The position numbers and the translations under genes were made by a program. Below are positions 1-8,406 of a stretch of DNA of 64,000 nt, piece by piece. Every line of letters begins with the position of its first letter. The first letter of the stretch is position 1. The DNA is taken from contig NZ_WKEQ01000014.1 of assembly GCF_021605415.1 (NCBI RefSeq), positions 62,001 to 126,000 on the forward strand, in the 5' to 3' direction. The DNA is from Pseudomonas syringae (GTDB lineage Bacteria > Pseudomonadota > Gammaproteobacteria > Pseudomonadales > Pseudomonadaceae). Below the pieces are notes generated by a model. The model saw nothing but the letters and a program-made list of their open reading frames with translations, did not search any database and was not told the DNA's origin.

Positions 1-773
1 ACGAACGCGGCGATAACATCGATATCCCCGGTTCCGCCCTCCATGCTTTGCTGATCCTGAACCCTGCGCAGCAAGGCCACCTGATCGCGCAGCTCGGCGG
101 CCCGCTCGAACTCAAGATTGATCGCTGCTTCTTCCATCGCGCTGGACAGCTCATTCGTCAGCGCATGACTGCGTCCTTCGAGAAACATCACGGAGTGACG
201 GACATCTTCGGCATACACCTGCGGCTCGACCAGACCGACACAAGGTGCCTTACAACGCTTGATCTGATACTGCAGGCATGGCCGGGTGCGGTTTTTGTAG
301 TAACTGTCCTCGCACTGGCGGACGAAAAAAGTCTTTTGCAAAAGGCTGAGGCTTTCGCGAATCGCCCCGGCGCTCGGGTATGGGCCGAAATATTTGCCTT
401 TGGCTTTTTTGGCGCCGCGATGAATGCTCAGTCGCGGAAATTGCCCGTCGGACAGAAACACGTAGGGATAGGATTTATCGTCGCGCAGCAAAATGTTGTA
501 CGGCGGACGCCATTCCTTGATCAGCGTCTGTTCAAGCAGCAGCGCTTCCGTTTCGTTGGCGGTGATGGTCGTCTCGACCTGGGCGATCCGTCCGACCAGG
601 GCAGCGGTCTTGGGTGCGAGGCCGGTCTTGCGGAAATAACTGGTCAGACGTTTTTTGAGATTCTTGGCCTTACCGACGTAAAGCAGGCGCGCCTCACTGT
701 CGAACATGCGATAGACGCCGGGGCGCCCGCTAACGGTCGACAAAAAAGCGCTGGAATCGAATATTTCAGTCAT
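1..773 (-). CDS. uvrC: UvrABC excinuclease subunit C, N-terminal part (cut by window edge)
   Basis: The first 257 residues of UvrC are present; the rest lies to the left of the window. UvrC makes both incisions in nucleotide excision repair, in complex with UvrB on damaged DNA. The protein begins [26 protein letters not shown] nuclease domain fills about residues 12-95 (GRPGVYRM, then [14 protein letters not shown]). It is followed by the cysteine-bearing segment [18 protein letters not shown] and a UVR-type helical segment near residues 205-245 ([19 protein letters not shown]). The ATG lies 2 bp downstream of the gacA stop codon, so the two genes are almost certainly co-transcribed. gacA-uvrC adjacency is a conserved gammaproteobacterial arrangement. 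The identification is secure; only the C-terminal RNase H-like nuclease and HhH domains cannot be seen. Confidence 0.97.
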   Translation of the reverse strand, partial: MTEIFDSSAFLSTVSGRPGVYRMFDSEARLLYVGKAKNLKKRLTSYFRKTGLAPKTAALVGRIAQVETTITANETEALLLEQTLIKEWRPPYNILLRDDKSYPYVFLSDGQFPRLSIHRGAKKAKGKYFGPYPSAGAIRESLSLLQKTFFVRQCEDSYYKNRTRPCLQYQIKRCKAPCVGLVEPQVYAEDVRHSVMFLEGRSHALTNELSSAMEEAAINLEFERAAELRDQVALLRRVQDQQSMEGGTGDIDVIAAF

Positions 774-775
774 GG

Positions 776-1417
776 TCAAAGGCTGGCGTCGACCATGCCG
801 TGACGAACAGCCAGAAGCGTCAACTCGACATCGCTACTGATCGAGAGCTTCTCGAAGATTCGGTATCGGTAGGTGTTCACGGTTTTCGGCGACAAGCACA
901 ACTTGTCGGAGATGATCTGCACCTTCTGGCAGCCGACAATCATCAGGGCAATCTGGATTTCGCGTTCGGACAAAGCGTCAAACGGCGAATCGTTGGTTGG
1001 CTGAAAGGATTTGATCGCCAACTGCTGAGCAATTTGCGGGCTTATGTAGCGCTGCCCGGCAAAAACCAGGCGAATGGCCTGAACCATTTCCGGCAAGCCG
1101 GCTCCTTTGGTGAGATACCCGGCCGCCCCCGCCTGTAGCAATCGTGTAGGAAACGGATCTTCTTCACAGACAGTGACCGCCACCACTTTGATGTCGGGGT
1201 GACTGCGCAGGAGTTTGCGCGTGGCCTCAAGACCGCCGATGCCGGGCATCTTGACGTCCATCAGAACCACGTCCGGCTTCAGTTCCCGGGCCTTGAGAAG
1301 GGACTCTTCACCGGACTCGGCCTGGCCGACCACCTGCAAGCCGTCGATATCGGCGAGCATCCGTGTAATGCCTGTACGAACAAGATCGTGGTCATCGACC
1401 ACCAGCACCCTAATCAA
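776..1417 (-). CDS. gacA: Response regulator GacA (LuxR/FixJ type)
   Basis: A 213-residue response regulator. In Pseudomonas, GacA is phosphorylated by the GacS hybrid kinase and activates the small RNAs RsmX/Y/Z, controlling secondary metabolism, exoenzymes and biofilm. Receiver domain residues 1-120 carry D8/D9 and the phospho-acceptor D54 in [10 protein letters not shown], with the conserved TKGAG lysine loop. The C-terminal LuxR helix-turn-helix is at about 148-205 ([12 protein letters not shown], then [17 protein letters not shown]). The start codon is TTG, preceded by GAGGTG at a proper distance; a TTG start is also known for gacA in other P. fluorescens strains, so I keep it. uvrC follows after 2 bp. 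The sequence is intact, with no sign of the loss-of-function changes often found in laboratory gac mutants. Confidence 0.98.
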   Translation of the reverse strand: MIRVLVVDDHDLVRTGITRMLADIDGLQVVGQAESGEESLLKARELKPDVVLMDVKMPGIGGLEATRKLLRSHPDIKVVAVTVCEEDPFPTRLLQAGAAGYLTKGAGLPEMVQAIRLVFAGQRYISPQIAQQLAIKSFQPTNDSPFDALSEREIQIALMIVGCQKVQIISDKLCLSPKTVNTYRYRIFEKLSISSDVELTLLAVRHGMVDASL

Positions 1418-1544
1418 GCAGACACCTCGTGATATGGTCTTATTGGGATGCCGGACACCTTAGCAAAAAGTGCCCGACAGACCTAGCGGCAAGCGACATA
1501 TTAAAAGTTTCAATTCGTCATCGAGGGCTTGCGGGCCGTGGGTT

Positions 1545-1985
1545 TCAGAGCACAGGCGTACTCAAATCGAGTTCCATTCGCAGGAAACACGCATCCTCCC
1601 CCTGCACTTGAAAGCCCTTTCTTTCATACAGGCTCCGTGCCGGATTATCTTTGAACACCGTCAGGCGCAGTGCCGGGTTTCGCCGATCACGAGCCATCAC
1701 GGCAACTTGATCGATCGCCCAGGATCCGGCGCCCTGTCTTCTGCATGTTTCGATAATTTGTAATTCGCGAAGGTACAACGCTCTCGCATCCCGGCTCAGA
1801 CTGAAAAAACCGATTCGCACACCCTCATCGAAAATCAGCCAATTGTCTCGGCCCGACCAGGCGACATCGAACGCTTCGTCCTGCCAGAGCAACTCATGGC
1901 TAATGTAATATCGCAGCATGTTTTGGCACGTCAGCTCTCGGGCGAACGGCAGATCGTCAACAGATGCGTTGAGCAGGTGGAACAC
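1545..1985 (-). CDS. GNAT family N-acetyltransferase
   Basis: A single-domain GNAT acetyltransferase of about 146 residues that would transfer an acetyl group from acetyl-CoA to an unknown amine. Motif A is visible as LRELQIIETCRRQGAGSWAI, containing the R-R-Q-G-A-G pyrophosphate-binding loop. The C-terminal part has the usual NPARSLYERKGFQ segment. I place the start at the GTG encoding VFHLLNASVDDL, because family members begin there and GGGAG lies 10 bases upstream. An in-frame GTG at 2015 would add ten residues behind a more distant GGAG. The gene stands alone between gacA and the divergent DAHP-synthase leader, so context gives no clue to substrate. Family assignment is good; the function is unknown. 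Confidence 0.8.
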   Translation of the reverse strand: MFHLLNASVDDLPFARELTCQNMLRYYISHELLWQDEAFDVAWSGRDNWLIFDEGVRIGFFSLSRDARALYLRELQIIETCRRQGAGSWAIDQVAVMARDRRNPALRLTVFKDNPARSLYERKGFQVQGEDACFLRMELDLSTPVL

Positions 1986-2072
1986 TGAAGTCAATCTCCC
2001 TACTGAAGCAGTCACAGGTATTAAACTCCTACCTTATAGCTGGCACTTAAAACACTCGATAGCATTTTCTGA

Positions 2073-2102
2073 TTGCTGGCGCGCGCTTGCGTCGAGTAAG
2101 CT
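2073..2102 (+). promoter_or_regulatory. Candidate sigma-70 promoter of the DAHP-synthase leader
   Basis: TTGCTG at 2073-2078 and TAAGCT at 2097-2102 are separated by 18 bases and lie just upstream of the GGAG (2116-2119) of the leader peptide. The -10 match is weak and the implied 5' end is very close to the leader start, so this is only a candidate. Confidence 0.25.
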
Positions 2103-2126
2103 CGGCGCATTCACTGGAGACAGAAC

Positions 2127-2255
2127 ATGTTGACCACCCTTTCCAAGCTTCCTGCCATCAGCGCCCTGCGCTCGATCGCGGCTGCACGGGTGAACGGCGT
2201 CTGCGCTCCGGTCAGTTTTTATTTTGGGTATTGGTTTAGCCACTGGCGCGCCTGA
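2127..2255 (+). CDS. Aromatic-rich leader peptide of the DAHP synthase gene
   Basis: A 42-residue ORF with a good GGAG seven bases before its ATG. Near its end it contains SFYFGYWFSHWRA, that is three Phe, two Tyr and two Trp codons in ten positions. Fifty bases after its stop lies a strong intrinsic terminator (2305-2341), and the next full-length gene is a DAHP synthase. This is the architecture of ribosome-mediated attenuation, as in the trp and phe leaders of enterobacteria. The inference is that ribosome stalling at the aromatic codons, when charged tRNA-Phe/Tyr/Trp is scarce, favours an antiterminator and read-through into the synthase gene. I see the peptide, its ribosome site and the terminator directly. 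I have not identified a convincing antiterminator pairing. Confidence 0.7.
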   Translation: MLTTLSKLPAISALRSIAAARVNGVCAPVSFYFGYWFSHWRA

Positions 2256-2304
2256 TACCCATACGGCGCCCAATTTGACGGGTCGCCTACCAGAGAATTC
2301 TCAA

Positions 2305-2341
2305 CCCCCGGTCGGCCTCCCGACCGGGGGTTTTGTTTTTT
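2305..2341 (+). terminator. Attenuator: intrinsic terminator between leader peptide and DAHP synthase
   Basis: A perfect 11-bp stem (CCCCCGGTCGG at 2305-2315 pairing with CCGACCGGGGG at 2320-2330) with a CCTC loop, followed directly by TTTTGTTTTTT. It is one of the strongest rho-independent terminators in the window. It sits about 250 bases before the gene it would otherwise silence, which points to conditional termination. Confidence 0.85.
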
Positions 2342-2392
2342 CTGGCCCCTGTTTTTTTCAGCCCCACAACAGACACCTTGAGGAATAACGAC

Positions 2393-2545
2393 ATGAACTA
2401 CGCCACTTATTACCGTCACGACAGTTTCACCGCCTGGCGATTTACCAGCCTCCGCTCGGGACAGCCTGCCGCCTCCGATCGGTCACCCACAGGTGGCAAG
2501 CACTCTCTTCACGCCAATCCGGCCAACTGTCGAACACCCCAGTAG
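2393..2545 (+). CDS. Small ORF between attenuator and DAHP synthase (possible second leader peptide)
   Basis: A 50-codon ORF begins 52 bases after the terminator T-tract. It has a convincing ribosome site (TTGAGGAATAACGAC then ATG) and starts MNYATYYRHDSFTAWRFTS, so six of its first 17 residues are Tyr, Phe or Trp. The remainder is Ser/Pro/Ala-rich and unremarkable. It ends 47 bases before the DAHP synthase start. It would only be transcribed after read-through of the attenuator. It may be a second translational control element or simply a spacer ORF; no terminator follows it. I know of no named family for it. Confidence 0.45.
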   Translation: MNYATYYRHDSFTAWRFTSLRSGQPAASDRSPTGGKHSLHANPANCRTPQ

Positions 2546-2592
2546 GGCTTTGCGCGCGGGACGCACCCGCCGCCGGCCCAGGAACTTAAAAC

Positions 2593-3669
2593 ATGAACTC
2601 GTCCGTCTCCGTTCTACCGCTGTCCAGCCTGAATCCTGCCAACGAAACCCTGACGCTGCGCTTGCCCAGCGCGTTGCAGTTGAAACAACAACTGCCGTTG
2701 AGCAATGTCCTCAGTCAACAAGTTACCGCGCACCGCGAAACGATTCGCGCCATTCTCGACGGTGAAGACCAGCGTCTGCTGGTCGTCGTCGGCCCCTGCT
2801 CCATCCACGATCCGAAATCGGCCATTGAATACGCTGGCGAACTGGCCCGTCTGGCTGATGAAGTCAGCGATGTAATGCTGCTGGTTATGCGTGCCTACGT
2901 TGAAAAACCCCGCACCACCATTGGCTGGAAAGGTCTGGCTTACGATCCACACCTGGATGGCAGCGATGACATGGCCGCCGGCCTGACACTGTCGCGCGAA
3001 CTGATGCTGGAAATGATCCGCCTCGGCCTGCCGATCGCCACTGAACTGCTGCAACCGATGGCCGCCGGCTATTTCGACGACCTGCTGGGCTGGGTCGCCA
3101 TTGGTGCCCGCACCACTGAATCGCAAATCCATCGGGAAATGGCCAGCGGCTTGAGCATGCCGGTCGGATTCAAGAATGGCACCGACGGCGGCGTTGCCGT
3201 CGCCGTCGATGCGATGCGTTCTGCGGCACATCCCCACCGGCACTTCGGAGTGGACAGTCAGGGGCATCCGGCGATCATTCAAACCCAAGGCAACCGCAAT
3301 ACCCATGTGGTGCTGCGCGGGGGTCATCAAGGGCCCAATTACGACCGTGACAGCGTTGCACAGATTCGGGCAGAACTGTCACGCCTGAAAATCCCAAGCC
3401 GGATCATGGTCGATTGCAGCCATGCCAACAGCGGCAAAGACCCGTTGCGTCAGCCGGCGGTATTCAATGACGTCCTAGAACAACGCCTGCAAGGTGATCA
3501 CTCACTGATCGGCATGATGCTGGAGTCCCATCTGCTTGAAGGTTGCCAGCCTCTCGGCGCCTCCTTGCAATATGGCGTATCCATCACCGACGGATGCCTG
3601 GGTTTCAATGCGACGCAGCGGCTGTTGCTGAACGCCGCCGAGCGCATCCGCAAAGACGATCGCGGCTGA
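2593..3669 (+). CDS. aroF: 3-deoxy-7-phosphoheptulonate (DAHP) synthase, class I
   Basis: A 358-residue class I (AroFGH-type) DAHP synthase. It condenses phosphoenolpyruvate with erythrose 4-phosphate, the first committed step to chorismate and the aromatic amino acids. Visible hallmarks are VVGPCSIHD (metal-binding Cys), RAYVEKPRTTIGWKGL, GARTTESQIHREMASGL, VGFKNGTDGG (PEP-binding Lys), LRGGHQGPNY and VDCSHANSGKD. The length is normal for the family. The ATG follows AGGA at seven bases. The upstream leader peptides and attenuator suggest feedback by aromatic amino acid supply at transcription, in addition to allosteric inhibition known for this family. Which amino acid inhibits the enzyme (Tyr, Phe or Trp) cannot be read with certainty, so the aroF symbol is used loosely. 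Confidence 0.93.
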   Translation: MNSSVSVLPLSSLNPANETLTLRLPSALQLKQQLPLSNVLSQQVTAHRETIRAILDGEDQRLLVVVGPCSIHDPKSAIEYAGELARLADEVSDVMLLVMRAYVEKPRTTIGWKGLAYDPHLDGSDDMAAGLTLSRELMLEMIRLGLPIATELLQPMAAGYFDDLLGWVAIGARTTESQIHREMASGLSMPVGFKNGTDGGVAVAVDAMRSAAHPHRHFGVDSQGHPAIIQTQGNRNTHVVLRGGHQGPNYDRDSVAQIRAELSRLKIPSRIMVDCSHANSGKDPLRQPAVFNDVLEQRLQGDHSLIGMMLESHLLEGCQPLGASLQYGVSITDGCLGFNATQRLLLNAAERIRKDDRG

Positions 3670-3676
3670 CGCTATC

Positions 3677-3712
3677 GCAGCCCTCCGGCATGTTCAAAGC
3701 CCGGAGGGCTGC
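3677..3712. terminator. Hairpin between convergent aroF and the Ig-repeat protein gene
   Basis: A perfect 12-bp stem (GCAGCCCTCCGG at 3677-3688, CCGGAGGGCTGC at 3701-3712) with a 12-base loop starts 7 bases after the aroF stop. There is no strong T-run on either strand. The right arm lies inside the last codons of the convergent gene, so it would serve as a bidirectional transcription end. Confidence 0.5.
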
Positions 3713-4788
3713 GCATTGCAAGCTGACGATTCGACCGACACCTGCGCCTCTACTTGTACGATAACCGCGTCGGACACCTGACTCGTATCATCAAGCCGCT
3801 CGACCTGGAAAAATATCCGCACCTCGGTGCCTTGATGCTCTCGCCAGAACCGGTAGGGAACGATAAACACCAAAGCATCGCCCGCGTTTTCCCCAGTGAT
3901 TTCCCGCTCATCATGATGGCTGAATAACGTGCCATTGCATTGCAGGTACACCAGCTCTCCCGCTTCTGCCCGGGCGTTATCGATCACCACCGTCACGCCA
4001 TCCAGCGCATCTTCCAGCTTCAGAACACCGTTCTGCAATTCCAGCACATCGGGTGCGCGCAACGTACCGCGCTGCAAAGGTGCGATCAGTATTTTTGCCG
4101 GCTCGGAGCTGCGTGGCGTTTCACCCGCTTGTTCCACTCGATACGTGACGCTGACTTCGCCGCTGATATGAGCACGTATGTATTCTGGCGCCACCCAGAC
4201 ACCCAAGGTTTCACCCACCGCGAACCCTTCGACTGTCAGCGAATCTTCAAACGGAACGGCTGAAGATACGCCCTCCCATGACCAGCAAATCCGGTCGCCC
4301 GCCTTCATCCGTGCATAAGGTCGCAACGTGACGCTCGCGCCCAATGGCACTCGATCCGGATCCAGCGTTCCGCCCACGGCATCGTCGATAACCGCCGGCA
4401 GCAAATGGTCGTTTACATCGCCGACATCGAGCACCAGCGCTGTCGATATCTCAGGTTCGGGTCGAGCTGCACAGGTCAATGCCCAGCGGAGCTCAAGCGA
4501 GCCGCCGTCAAGTGCCGCGAGATGAACATTCTTGACCACGAATACAATGTCTTTCGCGACCTGCCCGTCACTGACGAAGCGCGACATCTCATGCCGATAA
4601 CCCAAGCCTTCGGCATCAAGGCCTGCCCAGATCAAGACCACCTTGTCGCCACAGGCCATGCCTGAATAGGGAGCGACCCGCACGACAACCCGCCCCATTG
4701 CCGGATCAATCACGCTGCCCTCCACGCCTTCGATAACAGGTGTGGCCAATTCCGTCCGCGAAATCAACTGTGCGTCATGCATTGTCAT
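3694..4788 (-). CDS. Protein built of three Ig-like beta-sandwich repeats, unknown function
   Basis: A 364-residue protein without a recognisable signal peptide or membrane segment. It consists of three tandem units of roughly 110-120 residues. Each opens with a PxxxD/N-G-x-L-x-P-like strand and continues to A-GD-V/I-x-x-x-W-x-G or an equivalent: GMACGDKVVLIWAGLD, then RMKAGDRICWSWEG, then RAEAGELVYLQCNG. Such Ig-like units recur in large Pseudomonas surface or toxin proteins; I infer a binding or scaffold role and assign no enzyme activity. I chose the ATG at 4788 because GGAG lies six bases upstream; the ATG at 4800 abuts an AGGGA with no spacing. The last codons overlap a terminator-like hairpin. 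The gene is divergent from the lipase. Confidence 0.6.
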   Translation of the reverse strand: MTMHDAQLISRTELATPVIEGVEGSVIDPAMGRVVVRVAPYSGMACGDKVVLIWAGLDAEGLGYRHEMSRFVSDGQVAKDIVFVVKNVHLAALDGGSLELRWALTCAARPEPEISTALVLDVGDVNDHLLPAVIDDAVGGTLDPDRVPLGASVTLRPYARMKAGDRICWSWEGVSSAVPFEDSLTVEGFAVGETLGVWVAPEYIRAHISGEVSVTYRVEQAGETPRSSEPAKILIAPLQRGTLRAPDVLELQNGVLKLEDALDGVTVVIDNARAEAGELVYLQCNGTLFSHHDEREITGENAGDALVFIVPYRFWREHQGTEVRIFFQVERLDDTSQVSDAVIVQVEAQVSVESSACNAQPSGL

Positions 4789-4800
4789 GTGTAGCTCCAT

Positions 4801-5123
4801 TCCCTGGAAACGTTAGGCGCCCGGCAAATGCACGGGCAGTCATCATTTGAACGCGTTTGCCGAGTGGAAAGATGTCAGTTCAAGGCCCTACAGCGCTTGG
4901 TCAAAGTCAGCTCATCGCGTAGGCAGCGGCCGGGAAAAACATGAAGGGTGTGCGCTGGATGTCCAAATATTCCGATACAGCGTTCAATCACCAAGGAAAG
5001 TTCGCACATGTACTAGTCCATTTTCCCCTCGAAGGAAGCGGCTTTTCATACGCCGCTCGTGAAATGAGTGATTTAGAGTGGCACGCAGAGATCACCGATG
5101 AACTTCTGCGAAAAGGTATGAAC
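4801..5123. other. Divergent intergenic region between the Ig-repeat gene and the lipase gene
   Basis: About 320 bases of lower-GC DNA. An open frame in phase with the lipase runs back to an ATG at 4941, but no ribosome site or family similarity supports an N-terminal extension. I see no hairpin, repeat or clear promoter in it. Confidence 0.5.
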
Positions 5124-6002
5124 ATGCAACGGAATGCAACAACCCACTCCCCCATCCTGTTGGTGCACGGTTTGTTTGGATTTGAGCGCATTGGCGCCTT
5201 CGAGCTTTTTCATGACGTCAAGGAGGTACTTAAAGCTGCGGGCCACCGAGTGTTCGTTCCGCACTTGTCAGCTACTCACGACAATGAAGTCCGAGGCGAG
5301 CAACTACGTGACCAGATCAATGCGTTGCTCAGAAGAACCGGCGCCGAACGGGTCAATTTGATAGGACACAGCCAAGGCGCCCTCGCCGCGCGCTATGTAG
5401 CGGCCGTTGCCCCACAAACAGTCGCATCGGTGACATCGGTCAGCGGCCCCAATCACGGTTCGGAAATCGCCGATTTTTTACGTCAGGCGTTGATTCCAGG
5501 GCGCTTGCCCGAAGCGGTCGCGCAGAAAGTCGCGACGCATTTCGCCGACCTGCTCGCCTTACTCGGTGGTAACCGAACCCTTCCGCAAAACGCCGTCGCG
5601 GCGCTCAATGCCCTGACCACCGAAGGGGTCGGCGCTTTCAACGACAAATATCCGCAAGGCCTGCCTGCCACATGGGGCGGACATGGGGCAGAGCGCGTCA
5701 ACGGCGTACGTTATTACTCCTGGAGTGGTACGTTGCAGACGGGTTTCCTGACGTTCCCGCTCACACTTGACCCGATTCATGCGGTTTGTCGGGCGATGGC
5801 GGAACACTTCACCACGGAAGCCGAGCAGAATGACGGCCTCGTTGGCCGCTACAGCTCGCACCTGGGCACTGTTATCCGTTCCGATTACCCTTTCGACCAC
5901 TTGGGCAGCCTGCGCAGGACGCCAGCGCAACGTGCGGTGATGCCAGACTCTATCGACCTTTATGTACAACACGCTGCCCGCCTGTGTGCGGCAGACCTCT
6001 AG
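5124..6002 (+). CDS. Triacylglycerol lipase, family I.1, Pseudomonas fragi type
   Basis: A 292-residue alpha/beta-hydrolase that should hydrolyse triacylglycerols. It resembles, over its whole length, the lipase of P. fragi, which also lacks a long N-terminal signal region. The oxyanion-hole segment is ILLVHGLFGFERIG (residues 11-24) and the nucleophile elbow is GHSQG with Ser83, followed by VTSVSGPNHGSEIADF. The acid is in NDGLVGRYSSHLG and the histidine in YPFDHLGSL; WGGHGAERVNGVRYYSWSG is also typical of subfamily I.1. The start at 5124 has AAAAGG seven bases upstream; the ATG at 5118 is too close to it. No foldase (lif) gene is adjacent. Without a signal peptide, export would need another route, or the enzyme stays cytoplasmic. 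Confidence 0.88.
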   Translation: MQRNATTHSPILLVHGLFGFERIGAFELFHDVKEVLKAAGHRVFVPHLSATHDNEVRGEQLRDQINALLRRTGAERVNLIGHSQGALAARYVAAVAPQTVASVTSVSGPNHGSEIADFLRQALIPGRLPEAVAQKVATHFADLLALLGGNRTLPQNAVAALNALTTEGVGAFNDKYPQGLPATWGGHGAERVNGVRYYSWSGTLQTGFLTFPLTLDPIHAVCRAMAEHFTTEAEQNDGLVGRYSSHLGTVIRSDYPFDHLGSLRRTPAQRAVMPDSIDLYVQHAARLCAADL

Positions 6003-6123
6003 CGCAGACATGACATGAGGCCACAGAGTCTCGCCCGAATAGCCGAACGGAACTTTGCCGAGAAATCGCCCACTGATTCCGGTAGGCTCAGCACTTTACT
6101 GAAATAGATTGGAGAATTTCCCC

Positions 6124-6405
6124 ATGGCTAAAGCCACTGCCCGCCACATCCTGGTTTCCAGCGAAGACAAGTGCAACGAACTCAAGGCCCAGATCGAAGG
6201 CGGCGCCGATTTCGCCGACGTGGCCAAGGCCAATTCCACCTGCCCGTCCAGCCGTCAGGGCGGTGATCTGGGTTCGTTCGGCCCTGGCCAAATGGTCAAG
6301 GAATTCGACACCGTGGTGTTCAGCGCGCCAATCAATGTCGTGCAAGGCCCGGTGAAAACCCAGTTCGGCTACCACTTGCTGGAAGTCACCAGCCGCCAGG
6401 ACTGA
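6124..6405 (+). CDS. ppiC: Parvulin-type peptidyl-prolyl cis-trans isomerase (PpiC)
   Basis: A 93-residue stand-alone parvulin, which catalyses cis-trans isomerisation of peptidyl-proline bonds. It has no signal peptide, so it is cytoplasmic like E. coli PpiC (Par10). Family features are ATARHILVSSEDKCNELKAQI at the start, FADVAKANSTCPSSRQGGDLG in the middle and GPVKTQFGYHLLEV at the end. The ATG is preceded by TTGGAG about nine bases upstream. It is followed by its own terminator. A second parvulin of nearly equal size lies at 25940-26215 in the same window. Placement next to a yej-type importer may be chance. Confidence 0.93.
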   Translation: MAKATARHILVSSEDKCNELKAQIEGGADFADVAKANSTCPSSRQGGDLGSFGPGQMVKEFDTVVFSAPINVVQGPVKTQFGYHLLEVTSRQD

Positions 6406-6426
6406 TCCCTCGTCCGGCTTGCTTGC

Positions 6427-6459
6427 CAACGGCCCGCCTTTTGGTGGGCCGTTGTATTT
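6427..6459 (+). terminator. Rho-independent terminator after ppiC
   Basis: A stem CAACGGCCC/GGGCCGTTG (6427-6435 with 6446-6454), extended inward by GCC-TTTT-GGT and followed by TATTT. It separates ppiC from the yejA start. Confidence 0.75.
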
Positions 6460-6537
6460 CGGATATGTACGGCTGGCGACCGATGCGCCGCTCGCGCACA
6501 AGTTGCGTTTACCGATCCTGCAGCGTTAAGGCTGATA

Positions 6538-8406
6538 ATGCGATTCGCTTTCCCGACATTGATGTTCACTGCCGTGGTCCTTTTCCTGACCGCCACTGGT
6601 GTTGACGCCATACCGCAACACGCCCTCACCGTTTATGGCGAACCGGCCAAGTATCCTGACGGCTTCAGCAACTTTGCCTACGCCAACCCGCAGGCACCCA
6701 AGGGCGGCACGATGCGTCGTTCGGCCGTCGAGATCGGCCATTTCGATCACGTTCTGCCTTACATCGACAAAGGCATCGGCGTCAGCCAGATTGACGGCAT
6801 GCTCTATTCGCCCCTTGCCCAGCGTTCGATGGACGAGCCCTACACGGTTTACGGCCTGGTCGCACAGAAAATGGAGCGCTCCGATGACGGCCTGTCCCTG
6901 CGTTTCTATCTCAACCCCAAGGCGCGCTTCGCAGACGGCCAGCCCATCACCGCCGAAGACGTGCGTTACACCTATGATTTGCTGATGACCCAGGGCAGCC
7001 TGCGTTATCGCACCCAATTTGCCGACGTCAAAGGCGTTGAAGTGGAAGCACCGTTGACCGTGCGCTTCGATTTCAAAAGCAACGAAAACCGCACATTGCC
7101 ACTGGACATCGCCACCCTGCCAGTCTTTCCGCAACATTGGTGGAAGCATCGCGATTTCGCCGGAGGTGGCGGCTATGAACCACCGCTGGGCAGCGGCCCG
7201 TACCGTGTCGGCAAGGTCGACTCCGGGCGCAGCATCACCTTCGAACGCAATGCTGACTGGTGGGGCAAGGATTTGCCGGTCAGTCGCGGCCTCTACAACT
7301 TCGATCATTTCAGCATCGAGTACTTCGGCGACACCGACGTCGCCCGCCAGGTACTGCGCGGCGGCGCCTACGACTACAACCGTGAATTTTCCGCCACCGG
7401 CTATTCCATCGGCTACGACAGCCCGGCGTTGAGCGACGGTCGCCTGCAAAAGGCCCACCTGGCTACGCAAGCGCCCCAATCGGCGCAAGGCTTCGTGTTC
7501 AACTTGCAGAAACCGGTGTTTGCAGATCGCCGTGTCCGTCAGGCGCTGGCCATGCTCTGGGATTTTGAATGGAGCAATCGGCAGATGATGCGCAATCTGT
7601 ACATCCGCCAGCAAAGCTACTTCTCCAATTCCGACCTGGCTGCCCGCAACCTGCCCGACGCGCAAGAACTGAAGATTCTGGAACCGTTGCGCGGACAAAT
7701 TCCCGATGAAGTTTTTACCCAGGTCTTCCAAGCGCCAAAAACCGATGGCAGCGGCGTGATTCGCGACAAACAACTGCAAGCGCTGGCATTGCTCGGGCAG
7801 GCAGGCTGGAAGCCCGAGGGCGATCAACTGGTCAACGCTCAGGGCGAGCCTTTGAGCTTCACGTTTCTGGTCAGCCAGAACGGCATGGATCGTTTGTTGT
7901 TGCCCTACAAACGCACCCTCAAGCAGATCGGCATCGACTTGAACATTCGTCGCATCGATTCATCGCAGTACGTCAATCGCCTGATGAGCCGCGATTACGA
8001 CATGATCGTCACGGGATACCCGGTGACCACCTCTCCCGGGGGCGAGTTGCTTAACTATTTCGGTTCGGCATCGGCCAATGACCCCGGTGCCAACAATTAC
8101 ATGGTGCTGAAAAACCCGGCGGTCGACACATTGATCAACGGCCTGATCCGCGCCTCGACCCAGCCCGACATGCTGCGCTACGCCCACGCCCTGGATCGGG
8201 TGCTGCAATGGAACTACTACTGGATTCCCAACTACTACCCGCCAGGCACCTCCACTGTCTGGTGGAATCGCTTCGGCATGCCCGCCGAACAAGCGAGCAA
8301 CGATGAAGCCATCGAGACCTGGTGGGAAATCAGCAGTACGCCGTTGACCAATCAACAGATGACGGCTGAAAAAATCAGCCGTGGCAGACCCGGAGGGCCG
8401 CGTTGA
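6538..8406 (+). CDS. yejA: YejA-type peptide ABC transporter, periplasmic substrate-binding protein
   Basis: A 622-residue family 5 extracellular solute-binding protein. It starts with a Sec signal peptide ([19 protein letters not shown], cleavage after TGVDA or close by) and continues [19 protein letters not shown], the usual YejA opening. SBP_bac_5 features include [20 protein letters not shown] and a long C-terminal lobe ending in TWWEISST. The ATG has TAAGG six bases upstream. Genes for two permeases and a fused double ATPase follow with overlapping stop/start codons, so this is the first gene of a four-gene operon. In E. coli YejABEF, and in the related Npp system of P. aeruginosa, the transporter imports oligopeptides and peptidyl-nucleoside antibiotics such as microcin C. 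The same role is likely here. Confidence 0.92.
   Translation: MRFAFPTLMFTAVVLFLTATGVDAIPQHALTVYGEPAKYPDGFSNFAYANPQAPKGGTMRRSAVEIGHFDHVLPYIDKGIGVSQIDGMLYSPLAQRSMDEPYTVYGLVAQKMERSDDGLSLRFYLNPKARFADGQPITAEDVRYTYDLLMTQGSLRYRTQFADVKGVEVEAPLTVRFDFKSNENRTLPLDIATLPVFPQHWWKHRDFAGGGGYEPPLGSGPYRVGKVDSGRSITFERNADWWGKDLPVSRGLYNFDHFSIEYFGDTDVARQVLRGGAYDYNREFSATGYSIGYDSPALSDGRLQKAHLATQAPQSAQGFVFNLQKPVFADRRVRQALAMLWDFEWSNRQMMRNLYIRQQSYFSNSDLAARNLPDAQELKILEPLRGQIPDEVFTQVFQAPKTDGSGVIRDKQLQALALLGQAGWKPEGDQLVNAQGEPLSFTFLVSQNGMDRLLLPYKRTLKQIGIDLNIRRIDSSQYVNRLMSRDYDMIVTGYPVTTSPGGELLNYFGSASANDPGANNYMVLKNPAVDTLINGLIRASTQPDMLRYAHALDRVLQWNYYWIPNYYPPGTSTVWWNRFGMPAEQASNDEAIETWWEISSTPLTNQQMTAEKISRGRPGGPR

Noticed and set aside
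4941..5123. In-frame N-terminal extension of the lipase
   Set aside because: There is no ribosome site near 4941, no signal peptide, and P. fragi-type lipases begin at about the position chosen (5124).
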